From positions 1 through 64,000 of the forward strand of contig CAYYMD010000004.1 in assembly GCA_964472875.1 (NCBI GenBank): 64,000 bases of DNA, in the 5' to 3' direction. Under the pieces are notes generated by a model. The model was not told the origin of the DNA, ran no database searches, and saw only the letters and a list, made by a program, of their open reading frames with translations. The position numbers and the translations under genes were made by a program. How positions within the stretch are numbered: the stretch's first letter is position 1; each line of letters opens with the position of its first letter. Positions 1-9,900 of this stretch are shown in pieces. The stretch comes from CAYYMD01 sp964472875. Its GTDB lineage: Bacteria > Planctomycetota > Phycisphaerae > SM23-33.

Positions 1-83
1 GCATGTGAATGCGGGGATAATATATTGCAAAACTTAAAACTAAAAACTGAAAACTTAAATTCGGTTGCCCTTGTGGAAAATGA

Positions 84-222
84 CCAATCCCGGCGCTCCG
101 GGATTTACAAACCGCTGCGGTGTAGGGCGTGTCCCGATTCATCGGGATTGCACGCGGGGATAAAAACTCTTCTATATAGAGGGACGCCGAAAAACTATCC
201 CCCGCTTGACAGCGGGGGCTTA
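84..222. repeat. Cluster of three perfect palindromes in non-coding DNA
   Basis: Three short GC-rich hairpins lie within 140 bases: arms 86-93/98-105 (8 bp, 4-nt loop), 132-137/142-147 (6 bp, 4-nt loop) and 199-206/211-218 (8 bp, 4-nt loop). None is followed by a T-run, so they are not classical terminators. The rest of 1-578 holds no convincing gene. It also carries three copies of ATCCGAAAT (259-267, 280-288, 287-295) and an A-rich stretch near 28-60. The region looks like intergenic repeat DNA; I assign no function. Confidence 0.6.
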
Positions 223-578
223 CTTACAAAAAACGCGGCCGGATGGGAGAATATGAAAATCCGAAATGCGAATTCCGCAATCCGAAATCCGAAATATCTT
301 TTCCCCTCGAAAAAAAGCCCCTTTCGGGCGGACGGCGGGTTAGAATTATGATTAACCACTGCAATACATACACTTATGAATTTCTGTCAAGGGTAAAAAA
401 CGCGCAATATCGCGCAAAAAGGTCTAAAAACCTGCAATGGCTTGGCACAACGCGCAAAAAACCGGCAATTTCTAAAATATCCCGGAACGGCTGTGCACAA
501 AATGATCCGCATCCCCGCGGGCCGAGGTGCGGGCCGGAACCGGCGGCTGATTACCGCTTGCCGATTACTGACCGCGAA

Positions 579-2786
579 TCACCGCTTATCAATCCCGGCC
601 AGGTTGCACAGGAGGTTCGTCATCATGGCCGCGGCCGTCTGCGGGGAGTATCCGCGGATACCGGCCGAGCGGACCCCCGCCAGTGCTGCGGTGATATCCG
701 AGCGGCTGTAGATGATGACCGCCCGGCCGTCTCTGGTAATCGCCCGCAACCGCATCTCGTGCTTCCGGTCGCCCAGCGTTGTGGCGTAGTCCGGGCGGTA
801 ATCCACCTGCTCTATCGGCCGGGGGCCGTCAAGGACCAGCGACGGGGCCAGGGGCGAGTCTGTGCCGCCTTCGACCAGCGGCAGAATCTGCCGCCGGAAG
901 GCCACGGCGAAATCGCGCGAGCCGCCGGCCGCGTCTATAATCAGCGTCCCGCCGTCGGCCAGGTATTCCTTCATGGCGGCCGCCTGTGCTTCGGAGAGCG
1001 TAAACTCATCCGTGCCTGTCATGGCGGCAAACGGATGCCTGTCGGCGTCGAGATCGGTCATTTTCACCGGCCCGGATACGCTCAGGCGGATGTTATGCCG
1101 CCGTGCCAGTATCATCTCCAGTCGCCGCCACGCCATCGGCTCGGGGTCGTAATTGCCGTCGTAGCGGAGGCGGGCCAGTTTGACCTCGGCGCGGGGGTCG
1201 AAATTTTCGGGCATTTTCAGCCCGCGCCACGGTCCCGGCCGGCCCGTCCAGCGGCCCTTGTCGGTGGAAATCAGGTATGCGTTGGCCAGCAGTTCGAACG
1301 CCGCACGGCGGTCCCTGCCCGGGCCCAGTTGCAGCGCCAGCGACAGTTCCCTCGGCGAGTGCACCACGAGCGGGCGGACACCGTTGGAGACGCCCAGCAG
1401 CGGCCCGACGCCCTCGGGGCGGAACGAGAGGCCGTATATCGGCGCCTCGCGCGGCAGGTCCTCCAGCGGATATTCCGGGAGCATCTTTTTGTAGACCCTG
1501 CTCGCATCCACCGAGAAGTCGGAGTTGTTGCAGGCGGCCTCGGATACGATCATCCCGCCGGCCAGAACGAAGCGTCGGAGCCGGCGGACCTGCTCCCTGG
1601 AGGGTTCCCACGGCCCGGCGCCGGATATGTAAAGTATGGGGGCTTCGCGCCAGTCGGAGATCGGCGCGTCGGAATCGACTATCTGCCAGCCGAGGTCGCG
1701 CTCGAAGGTGTTCGACAGGAAAGTCGCCAGGCGTGCGGCGTCTCGCGGCCGGGCGTTCCACCTGCCGTTCCAGCGGAGTTTGTTGACCACGAGCGGCCGG
1801 CCGCCCCTTGCCAGGAACAGCACCGCCAGGGCCGTCTGCGCGGTTCGCTCGCCGTGGGAGAAACTGCCGTCGTCGTTCTGGCGGTCGAGCAGTTCGGCGG
1901 CCGCCTCGGCGAACCAGTCGTGCCCGCCGAGCCGTTTCATGCCGCTGGAGCGGCCCACCCGCTGGAGACAGAACAGCCAGTAATAGTAGTAAGTTATTCC
2001 CTTGCGCGGGTTGGCCGAGGCGGTGAAGTTATCCTCCAGCCACTTGAGCCCGTCGGCGATGGGCTCGTACTGGGGCGACTCCGCGCAGCGGACGAACTGG
2101 TCGCCGTGGAGCGTCTCGAAGCAGACGTACATCGTGGCCACGCCCGCGGCGGTCATGGAGCCGTATGTTTTGGTGCGGGGTATCCACTGCACGCGGCGAT
2201 ATCCCCACCCGCCGTCGACGGCCTGCTGGCTGCGCCAGTGCTTTTGCACACGCTGCCAGTATTTGTGGGGTATCTCGATGCCACTGTCCATGGCGGCGGC
2301 CACGGCCATGGCGGCCATCTGCGAGTTGGAGTTGTCGTATACTTCCAGCGGGCCCGAGGCGGGCGTGTAGGTGTATCTGCCGTTCTCGTCGGCGGCCTTC
2401 ACCAGCCAGCGGACATCATCCCGCAGCATGCCCTGCAATTCCTCACGGCCGGAGGCGGCGAAGGCGCATGTCCTCATGGCCACGGCGTAGGTGCCTTTCA
2501 ACTCCGCCGCGGCGAGCCAGTCCGCGGCGCGATAGACGGCGGGGTCATCCGCCGCCGCCCCGCCGGCGAGCATCGCGTAAAGGCACAGGCCCGTCATGCC
2601 GCCGTGGCGCGGGTTGTTTGGCGGGTATTCGCCGATGCACCTGCCGTGGGAGTCTATACGCGAGGCGAGGTACGCCACGCCCTTTTGTACCGCCCTGTCT
2701 ATGCCTGCGGTGGAGGGCTCGGCCGCGGGGCAGACCTCGCAGAAAAGCCAGCCGATGAAAGCAGATACTATGAAAAATTTCCGCAT
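579..2786 (-). CDS. Secreted prenyltransferase-fold / DUF4159 protein
   Basis: A 735-residue exported protein. Residues 1-22 form a signal peptide ending near CPAAEP. Residues about 30-350 resemble the alpha/alpha-toroid repeats of squalene-cyclase/prenyltransferase-like proteins, with repeated GGxxGLCLYA- and DGGWGYRR-type segments and a DDGSFSHGERTAQTALAVLFL segment near 330. Residues about 390-590 fit DUF4159, a domain with a glutamine-amidotransferase-like fold (ILYISGAGPW, then FVLAGGMIV). The C-terminal part has a second such layout (EYLADGGTLIIDAAGG). This architecture is common in Planctomycetota; its biochemical role is not known. It follows sppA by 13 bases and is probably co-transcribed with it. 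A long open frame on the other strand is only its GC-rich shadow. Confidence 0.85.
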   Translation of the reverse strand: MRKFFIVSAFIGWLFCEVCPAAEPSTAGIDRAVQKGVAYLASRIDSHGRCIGEYPPNNPRHGGMTGLCLYAMLAGGAAADDPAVYRAADWLAAAELKGTYAVAMRTCAFAASGREELQGMLRDDVRWLVKAADENGRYTYTPASGPLEVYDNSNSQMAAMAVAAAMDSGIEIPHKYWQRVQKHWRSQQAVDGGWGYRRVQWIPRTKTYGSMTAAGVATMYVCFETLHGDQFVRCAESPQYEPIADGLKWLEDNFTASANPRKGITYYYYWLFCLQRVGRSSGMKRLGGHDWFAEAAAELLDRQNDDGSFSHGERTAQTALAVLFLARGGRPLVVNKLRWNGRWNARPRDAARLATFLSNTFERDLGWQIVDSDAPISDWREAPILYISGAGPWEPSREQVRRLRRFVLAGGMIVSEAACNNSDFSVDASRVYKKMLPEYPLEDLPREAPIYGLSFRPEGVGPLLGVSNGVRPLVVHSPRELSLALQLGPGRDRRAAFELLANAYLISTDKGRWTGRPGPWRGLKMPENFDPRAEVKLARLRYDGNYDPEPMAWRRLEMILARRHNIRLSVSGPVKMTDLDADRHPFAAMTGTDEFTLSEAQAAAMKEYLADGGTLIIDAAGGSRDFAVAFRRQILPLVEGGTDSPLAPSLVLDGPRPIEQVDYRPDYATTLGDRKHEMRLRAITRDGRAVIIYSRSDITAALAGVRSAGIRGYSPQTAAAMMTNLLCNLAGIDKR

Positions 2787-2799
2787 ACCCGAAATTTAG

Positions 2800-3918
2800 C
2801 TATTCGCCCTTCCAGAGCATAAGTATTCGCGGGCTGAGATATTTCTCCGGCGAGTCGATGTCGAGCGATTCCAGTGCGCCGGCGCTTTGGAAAAGCCCCA
2901 TCTGCTGCAGCAGCGGCTTGCGGGGAACCAGGCGCACCACGCGCGGGTTCGTCAGCTTGGCGATTTCGGCGGCGGCGTCGGTGGCGTCCTTGAGGTAGCC
3001 GATGTCGTCCACCAGGCCCAGTTCCTTCGCGCGGTCGGCCAGGAACGTCTTGCCGTTGAACGGCTCCGTGCCGGTGACCGTGCGGGTCCTGCCGTCGTCG
3101 CCGGTGACGGTGAATTCGAGTTTCTGCGGATTCAGCCGCTCGCCGCGGCATTCCTCCACGGCGCTTTCGAACTGCCGCTGCATTTTGTCGAGCATGCTGC
3201 GGACGTTTTCGCGGATTCGCTCGGACGGCTCTTCCCAGAAATTTTCGGCCGCCTTCCAGTGGCGGCTGGAGGATGAGCGAATGGTAACCATCTCCACGCC
3301 GTATTTTTCCATGGCCTCGCCGAACACCGGCCAGACCGAGAGCACGCCGATGCTGCCGGTGACGGTGGTCGGCTCGGCGTATATTTTATCGCCCGGGGCC
3401 GAGACGTAATATCCGCCGCTGGCGGCCACGCCGCCCATCGAAATAACCACCGTTTTGCCGTGCCGGCGGCGCAGCTTTTTGACCATGTTGTATATCCGGT
3501 CCGAGGCGGATACGCCCCCGCCGGGCGAATTGACCCGCAGGACCACCGCCTTGATGTCGGGATCGTCGGCGACCTTCCTGTAAAACGAGGTGAAATCCGA
3601 AACCGCCTTGCCGTCGATAATGCCCTCAATATCATACACAACCACGGTCTGCGTATCGTCGCCCTTCCGGATGACTTCGCGTCGGAAGTGATCCATGCCC
3701 GTCATGGCCAGAAGCAGGCCCATCCAAATGTTCAGCAAAACCGAAAAAATCAACGCCAGCACGACAACGGCCATAAGCACCCGCCTCAGCCACGAGGACT
3801 TTTTGGGAGGTTGACCCGCCGCCGGCGCAGCGGACGGCACCGGGTAAGGCCTGGGCGGAGGAGGCACCCTCGAATCGGACTGATTGTCACCGTAACCGGA
3901 AGAATTCTGTTCTGTCAT
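2800..3918 (-). CDS. sppA: Signal peptide peptidase SppA (S49 family)
   Basis: A 372-residue membrane serine protease that degrades cleaved signal peptides. Residues 1-46 are a Pro-rich cytoplasmic stretch; 47-71 form one transmembrane helix. The S49 core follows: VLRVNSPGGGVSAS near 130, and GGVAASGGYYVSAP containing the probable catalytic serine, then TTVTGSIGV. The length fits the short SppA form found in Gram-positives and many Planctomycetota rather than the double-length E. coli form. It is the first gene of a two-gene unit with the DUF4159 protein. The family call is firm; substrate range cannot be read from sequence. Confidence 0.93.
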   Translation of the reverse strand: MTEQNSSGYGDNQSDSRVPPPPRPYPVPSAAPAAGQPPKKSSWLRRVLMAVVVLALIFSVLLNIWMGLLLAMTGMDHFRREVIRKGDDTQTVVVYDIEGIIDGKAVSDFTSFYRKVADDPDIKAVVLRVNSPGGGVSASDRIYNMVKKLRRRHGKTVVISMGGVAASGGYYVSAPGDKIYAEPTTVTGSIGVLSVWPVFGEAMEKYGVEMVTIRSSSSRHWKAAENFWEEPSERIRENVRSMLDKMQRQFESAVEECRGERLNPQKLEFTVTGDDGRTRTVTGTEPFNGKTFLADRAKELGLVDDIGYLKDATDAAAEIAKLTNPRVVRLVPRKPLLQQMGLFQSAGALESLDIDSPEKYLSPRILMLWKGE

Positions 3919-4229
3919 TTTTCCTTCTCCATAAAAACATATATTCTCTCGCCGCTCTTCGGCCCGACCGAAATAAAATATATCCGTACCATAGTTTATT
4001 ATATTAGGCCGGGCTTGTCTTGTCTTCTGTATGTTCGCCGATTTTGCATACGTCTTTCGATACAGATAATACGTCGCCCGTTCCCAATGCTTTTTTATCT
4101 ATTTTACCCAGTATGCCACCTTCGCAAGAGACAAAAGGCAGAAAATTAGTTATCAACAGGCACATAATTATTATATATTACTTTATTTATTAGACTTATG
4201 CAAATTATACTCGGGGGATGTTTATTTAT
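3919..4229. other. AT-rich intergenic region between sppA and the 4230-4367 element
   Basis: No ORF with coding character is visible. The stretch is clearly more AT-rich than the flanking genes and must contain the promoter of sppA on the minus strand, but I see no convincing -35/-10 pair there. Confidence 0.5.
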
Positions 4230-4258
4230 TTGACTCCGGCGGTTGGGCTTGCTAAAGT
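4230..4258 (+). promoter_or_regulatory. Sigma-70-type promoter of the candidate small RNA
   Basis: TTGACT (4230-4235), a 17-base spacer, then TAAAGT (4253-4258). Predicted start near 4265. It directly precedes two hairpins and a terminator. Confidence 0.65.
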
Positions 4259-4264
4259 TATTAT

Positions 4265-4367
4265 TGAGGTGATCAGGACACCTTCGGCATAAAAACAAGA
4301 TTTCAAACGGCTACTAACCTAGCCGTGGCAGCCTCCGGTCGGCGTTCAGCGTTGATCGGAGGTTTTT
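4265..4367 (+). ncRNA. Candidate small RNA or riboswitch-like leader (three hairpins)
   Basis: A promoter 7 bases upstream and a terminator at the end delimit an RNA of about 103 nt with no ORF. Hairpin 1 pairs 4267-4271 with 4279-4283 (5 bp, 7-nt loop, extendable by a G-U). Hairpin 2 pairs 4307-4313 with 4320-4326 (perfect 7 bp, 6-nt loop CTAACC). Hairpin 3 is the terminator. I could not match it to 6S, SRP, tmRNA, RNase P or a riboswitch class from memory. The next gene, a HAD hydrolase, starts about 200 bases downstream and has its own possible promoter, so both a free-standing sRNA and a cis-acting attenuator of the HAD-sulfatase-glycosidase unit are open. Confidence 0.55.
4332..4367 (+). 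terminator. Intrinsic terminator
   Basis: Arms 4332-4340 and 4354-4362 form a 9-bp stem with one G-T wobble and a 13-nt loop, followed by TTTTT (4363-4367). It ends the candidate RNA that starts near 4265. Confidence 0.75.
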
Positions 4368-4501
4368 ATAATCACAGTGGCGGTTGAACTTGATAATTTT
4401 CGCACCACCGAGGGGCATTACGCATTTAATTTATATGTGCGACTACAGCGTCATTGCACTCCACAAAGTGCATATAAATAGATGGTCGGCGAACGAATCG
4501 G

Positions 4502-4530
4502 TTGAAACAATCATATGTAGCGGATATGTT
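4502..4530 (+). promoter_or_regulatory. Possible promoter of the HAD-sulfatase-GH2 unit
   Basis: TTGAAA (4502-4507), 17-base spacer, TATGTT (4525-4530), 40 bases before the TTG start of the HAD gene. Moderate match only. Confidence 0.4.
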
Positions 4531-4570
4531 CTTGCATACAAAAACTTAAAACTTAAAAGGATCAGTAAAA

Positions 4571-5317
4571 TTGTCCCGCTCTTTAGATGGAATCTTTTTT
4601 GACCTCGGCGACACGCTGATAAAATTCGCTCACGTCAGCACGCGCATGCTATACGAATCCGGTGCACGCAGTACTTACGATTATCTCAGTCGCCTCGGAG
4701 TATCCCTGTCGTCGTTCGCCAGTTACCGTCGCCAACAGGTCTGGAGAATCCGCTGGCATTACTTCATGAGCCGGGTCACCGCACGCGAATTCAATTCGCT
4801 GGAAGTGATACGCCGCCTCACCGACGATATGGACTATGATTTCGATCCGGCTGATATAACAGAACTGGCCTGGCTGTGGTATAAACCGCTGCGGGAATCA
4901 GCCATGGTCGAAGATTCTCTGGCGGACGTTCTAAGGCAACTGCGCGACACCGGTTTGAAACTCGGTATAATATCCAACACATTCATACCGGCCGAAGTTC
5001 ACGACCGCCATCTCGCACAGGAAGGTCTGCTGGATTTCTTTCCCACCAGGGTTTACTCATGCGATGTGCGTTTTCGCAAGCCGGACCGGCGAATCTTCAA
5101 AATTGCGCTAAAGCAAGCGGGTCTGCATGCACACAGGACTATGTACGTGGGAGATTCACCCCGCGCCGATGTCAGAGGGGCCAACCGAGTGGGGATGATA
5201 TCGGTCCTTAAAAACACCACGGGCTTATCCCGCTTTGTACCCGCCAAGCCCGACCACCGCATACGAAAACTGGCCGATTTGGAATCCATCATCCGTCAAT
5301 ACAAAATTAAGAGTTAA
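4571..5317 (+). CDS. HAD-superfamily hydrolase (subfamily IA)
   Basis: A 248-residue phosphatase-like protein. Motif I is FFDLGDT (nucleophile Asp11, acid/base Asp14), motif II is IISNTF, motif III is RKPDRRIF and motif IV is YVGDSPRADVRGA. A helical cap lies between residues about 20 and 105. The start is TTG at 4571; it is chosen because motif I begins at residue 9 and AAAGG lies 10 bases upstream. The gene is 35 bases before the sulfatase and probably in one transcript with it. The substrate is unknown; the neighbours suggest a sugar phosphate released in polysaccharide breakdown, which is inference. Confidence 0.85.
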   Translation: MSRSLDGIFFDLGDTLIKFAHVSTRMLYESGARSTYDYLSRLGVSLSSFASYRRQQVWRIRWHYFMSRVTAREFNSLEVIRRLTDDMDYDFDPADITELAWLWYKPLRESAMVEDSLADVLRQLRDTGLKLGIISNTFIPAEVHDRHLAQEGLLDFFPTRVYSCDVRFRKPDRRIFKIALKQAGLHAHRTMYVGDSPRADVRGANRVGMISVLKNTTGLSRFVPAKPDHRIRKLADLESIIRQYKIKS

Positions 5318-5352
5318 TTTACTACAGTAACTGAAATTCAAAGGACAATACA

Positions 5353-6861
5353 ATGCAACATTACAGCCGTCGAAATCTTCTCAAATCCGCCGGTCTCGGG
5401 GCCGCATCACTGGCACTATGTCCGGTACTCCGTGCGGCCGATAAACGGCCAAAGAAGCGGATGAATATCGTTTTCATTCTCGTCGACGATTTGGGCTACA
5501 TGGACGTGTCGCCCTATAACGCCGATACGTTCTACGACACGCCGAACATCAAGCGCCTCGCGCGGAATTCGATGCGTTTCACGAATGGATATGCGGCCTG
5601 TCCCGTCTGTTCGCCGACGCGCTTCAGCATCCAGACCGGCAAATATCCCACGCGGACAGATGCAACCAACTTTTTTTCCGGAAAGCGCGTCGAGCGGTTC
5701 CGCCCCGCCCCACTGCACAACCGCATGGACCTGGAGGAACTCACAATGGCCGAGGCGCTGAAGAAGCACGGCTATTCGACATTCTTTGCCGGCAAGTGGC
5801 ATCTGGGCCACGAATCCAAGTACTGGCCGGAAAATCAGGGCTACGACGTCAACAAGGGCGGATGGGCGGCAGGCGGCCCATACGGCGGGAATAAATACTT
5901 CTCACCCTACGGCAATCCGCGACTGGAGGATGGCCCTAAGGGCGAGCACCTGCCCGACCGCCTGGCAACCGAAACATGCGAATTCATGCAGAAAAATAAA
6001 AACAAGCCGTTCTTTGCCATGCTGTCGTTTTACTCGGTCCACATACCGCTGATGGGGCGCAAGGATTTGGTGAAAAAATATCGCGCCAAACGCGAAAAAC
6101 TCGGACTGGACGACATGCCGCGCGATGAAAAGTTTAATCGCGAAGAACAAAATTTCAACACCGACAGGAAGCGTTATGTGCGCGTTGTGCAGGATCACGC
6201 CGTGTATGCGGCCATGGTCGAGGCGATGGACGCCGCCGTGGGTAAGGTGCTGGATAAACTCGACGAACTCGACCTGTCCGAAAACACCGCCGTGGTGTTC
6301 ATGTCCGACAACGGCGGGCTGAGCACCAGTGAAGGTTCCCCTACCGCAAATGTACCCCTTCGCGGCGGGAAGGGATGGCTGTACGAAGGCGGCATCCGCG
6401 AGCCGTTCATGATCCGCTGGCCCAGCGTTACCAACGGCGGGGCCGACTGCCACGAACCGGTGACATCAACAGATTTTTATCCCACTCTACTGGATATGGC
6501 GGGCCTGCCTCTCCAGCCGAAGCAGCACCTCGACGGTGTTTCACTGGTGCCGCTGCTTCACGGCGAAAAGAATTTCGACCGCGAAGCCCTATACTGGCAC
6601 TACCCGCACTATGCCAACCAGGGCGGCTTCCCTGGCGGGGCAATCCGCATGGGCGACTGGAAACTGCTGGAGCGTTATGAAGACGGCCGTGTCCACCTTT
6701 ACAACCTCGCCGAGGACATTGGCGAGCAGAACGACCTGGCCGAGAAACACCCCGACCGCGTAAAGTCCATGCGGGCCAAACTGCACAAATGGTACAAAAC
6801 CGTGGATGCAAAATTTTTACGTCCGAAAAAACCTGGCGGTCCCAAACCATGGAAACCGTAA
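5353..6861 (+). CDS. Tat-exported sulfatase (S1 family)
   Basis: A 502-residue type I sulfatase that hydrolyses sulfate esters. The N-terminus carries a twin-arginine signal (SRRNLLK, residues 5-11) and a hydrophobic stretch ending near residue 30. The metal site begins at LVDDLGY (44-49). Cys86 in CSPTR is the residue converted to formylglycine by a maturase, which is not in this window. FAGKWHLGH and VVFMSDNGG are the other conserved family motifs. AAAGGAC precedes the ATG by 8 bases. Adjacent to a GH2 glycosidase, it probably removes sulfate from an algal or host glycan so the glycosidase can act. The exact S1 subfamily cannot be fixed by eye. Confidence 0.92.
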   Translation: MQHYSRRNLLKSAGLGAASLALCPVLRAADKRPKKRMNIVFILVDDLGYMDVSPYNADTFYDTPNIKRLARNSMRFTNGYAACPVCSPTRFSIQTGKYPTRTDATNFFSGKRVERFRPAPLHNRMDLEELTMAEALKKHGYSTFFAGKWHLGHESKYWPENQGYDVNKGGWAAGGPYGGNKYFSPYGNPRLEDGPKGEHLPDRLATETCEFMQKNKNKPFFAMLSFYSVHIPLMGRKDLVKKYRAKREKLGLDDMPRDEKFNREEQNFNTDRKRYVRVVQDHAVYAAMVEAMDAAVGKVLDKLDELDLSENTAVVFMSDNGGLSTSEGSPTANVPLRGGKGWLYEGGIREPFMIRWPSVTNGGADCHEPVTSTDFYPTLLDMAGLPLQPKQHLDGVSLVPLLHGEKNFDREALYWHYPHYANQGGFPGGAIRMGDWKLLERYEDGRVHLYNLAEDIGEQNDLAEKHPDRVKSMRAKLHKWYKTVDAKFLRPKKPGGPKPWKP

Positions 6862-6913
6862 ATAACCGCCATAAAATAAGCCCGCAATGACCTGTTTACG
6901 AAAGGGTATCGAG

Positions 6914-9900
6914 TTGAACTATCGCGTAAGCCGTTATATTGCCGTGGCTTTGTTGTGCCTGTTCCCCGTCGCCTGTTCAGCTCAGCAGACTCAGGATTTG
7001 TCCGGCCGGTGGCGATTCCAGATTGACCGTAAAGATGTTGGAATCAAGCAGCAGTGGTTCAAACGGGACCTGGCCGAGCGAATAAAACTGCCCGGCTCGC
7101 TACAGGAGCATGGCTTCGGCAATGACCCTTCGGCGAAATCGTCCTGGACGGGGTCCATTAAGCGGGGAAAGTGGAACGAACCTCGATATGCGGCTTACAA
7201 AACGGCGGATAACTTTAAAATGCCGTTCTGGCTTCAACCGGACAAGGTTTACGTCGGACCGGCATGGTACCAGCGCCAAATAACTATACCGAAGGAATGG
7301 AAGGAAAAACGCATCACGCTGAACCTCGAGCGCTCCCACTGGACCACCACTGTTTGGGTGGACGACGCTAAGGTCGGCTCGGCCGATTCGCTTTCGGTGC
7401 CCCATGTGTATGACCTGACCAAACAGATCACACCCGGCGAGCACCGTCTGACGATTCGGGTGGATAACCGCATGCACGTGAACGTCGGCAACAACGCCCA
7501 CAGCGTCTCCGACAACACGCAAACCAACTGGAACGGACTAATTGGCCGGCTCGAACTCTGCGCCGTCGATCCCATCCGAATTGACAACGTTCGTATCTAT
7601 CCCGATGTAGCTAATCAATCTGCAAAGGTTGAGGTGGCAATTGCAAACGCCACGGGCTTCACTGCAAGCGGAATACTACGAGCACAAGCCCAAACCTACA
7701 ACACTGCCCCGCAAGAAAGCGTGGGGGAAAAGGAGGTGCCATTTGAGTTTGGTTCCGACGGCAAGGCCAACGTCTCAATCGATTACCCCATGGGCGAGAA
7801 TGTTCAGTTGTGGGATGAGTTTAATCCCGCTTTGTATCGAATGACTTTCGATCTGAAAGCCGAGGCCGATGGTCGTGAGTATTCGGATAAACACGCTGTC
7901 ACTTTTGGCATGCGGAACCTAACGACTAAGGGCACGCAGTTCGTGTTAAACGAACGGCCAATCTTTCTTCGCGGGACGCTGGAGTGCTGTATCTTCCCCA
8001 AAACCGGCTATCCCGCCACGGACGTTGACTACTGGAAACGCATGATACGCCGCTGCAAGGCCTACGGACTCAACCACATGCGGTTTCACTCGTGGTGTCC
8101 GCCGGAGGCGGCTTTCAAGGCCGCCGACGAACTCGGTTTCTACTTCCAAGTAGAAGGCCCTTTCTGGACGAGCGTGGGGAAGGAAAAGCCCATCGACAAA
8201 TACATATACACCGAGACCGACCGCATCCTGCAAGCTTACGGTAACCACCCGTCGTTTCTTCTGATGGCCTATGGAAATGAGCCGGGCGGAAACCACAAAA
8301 AATACCTCGGTAAATGGTTGGAACATTACAAGCAGAAAGACCCACGCCGCCTGTGGACCTCGGCGGCAGGCTGGCCTCTCATCAATTCCAACGATTACCA
8401 CTGCACGCACAGAGGCACCCGCATCCAGGGCTGGGGAGAGGGACTGCGCTCCATCATCAACTCCCGCCCGCCGCAGACGCGGTTCGACTGGAGCGACTTC
8501 GTCACCAAGCACAACGACAAACCCACCATCAGCCACGAGACCGGACAATGGTGCGTCTATCCCAATTTCGACGAAATAAAAAAATACACCGGTGTGCTGA
8601 AAGCGAAGAACTTTGAAATCTTTCGCGATTTTCTCACCGATGCGCATATGGCCGAGCAGGCCCGCGATTTCCTCATGGCGTCCGGCAAACTACAGATGCT
8701 CTGCTACAAGGCCGACATCGAAGCAACCCTGCGGACAAAGGGCTTCGGCGGATTTCAGTTGCTGCAACTGCACGACTTCCCCGGGCAGGGAACGGCCCTG
8801 GTCGGCGTGCTCGATCCGTTCTGGGACCCAAAACCCTACGTCTCGGCCGAGCAATTCTTACGCTTCTGCAATGCGACCGTGCCGCTGATTCGCCTACCAA
8901 AACGCACCTATACCACGGATGAAATGCTGAAGGCGCAAGTCGAACTCAGCCATTTTGGTCCGGCCGATTTGAAGGATGCCCTCGTGCAATGGACATTGAG
9001 CGATGATAACAAACACATCGTCGCGCAGGGAAAATTCCCATCGCGGCGCATCACCACCGGGCAACTGACCACCATAGGCAAACTTGAATTCACGCTGGAA
9101 AAGTTCCGTGCGCCGGCGCAACTTAATTTAGAAGTGTGCGTCAAGGACACGGACATCGCCAACGATTGGGACGTGTGGGTCTATCCTTCGAAGGCGGAGA
9201 CCAAAGCGCCCGAAGGCGTACATATCGCCCGGATGCTCGACGCTGATACAGTCGAGGTGTTGAAGAAAGGCGGGAAGGTCGTGCTGCTGGCCGAGCCCGG
9301 AAACGTGAAGACCGACGTTGCGCTGGGATTCTCCAGCATTTTCTGGAACACGGCCTGGACCCGCGGCCAGCCGCCGCACACTCTTGGCATCCTGTGCGAC
9401 CCGAAGCATCCGGCCTTTGCACACTTCCCCACCAAGTATCACTCTGACTGGCAGTGGTGGGAACTGGTTCACGACGCCACGACGATGGAGATGGACAGTT
9501 TGCCGCCCGAATTGCGCCCGATAGTTCAGGTCGTGCCGGACTGGTTCGAGCCGAAGCGGCTGGGACTGGCATTCGAGGCGAACGTAGCGGGCGGCAAACT
9601 GCTGGTCTGCTCGATGGACCTGCAAAACAAACTGGGTGAGCGTCCCGTCGCTTGTCAGATGCGTCATTCGCTTCTTCATTACGCCGCCGGCGAAGAATTC
9701 GACCCGAAACACGAACTGACCGTCGAACAGGCTCGCGGCCTTCTCAAATCGCCGCCGCTGATACAAAAACTCAACGCCATCGCTTCTGCCGACTCCGCAG
9801 CAAATAATCACGAACCGCCCAAGGCAATAGACGGCGACACTAAATCCATCTGGCACACACCATGGGAACCGACGCCCGTACCCATGCCCCATTACCTTAC

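Noticed and set aside
243..2822. 859-codon open frame on the plus strand
   Set aside because: It lies opposite the DUF4159 gene, is Arg/Gly/Pro/Val-rich, and has no ribosome site or domain; it is a GC-driven shadow of the minus-strand gene.
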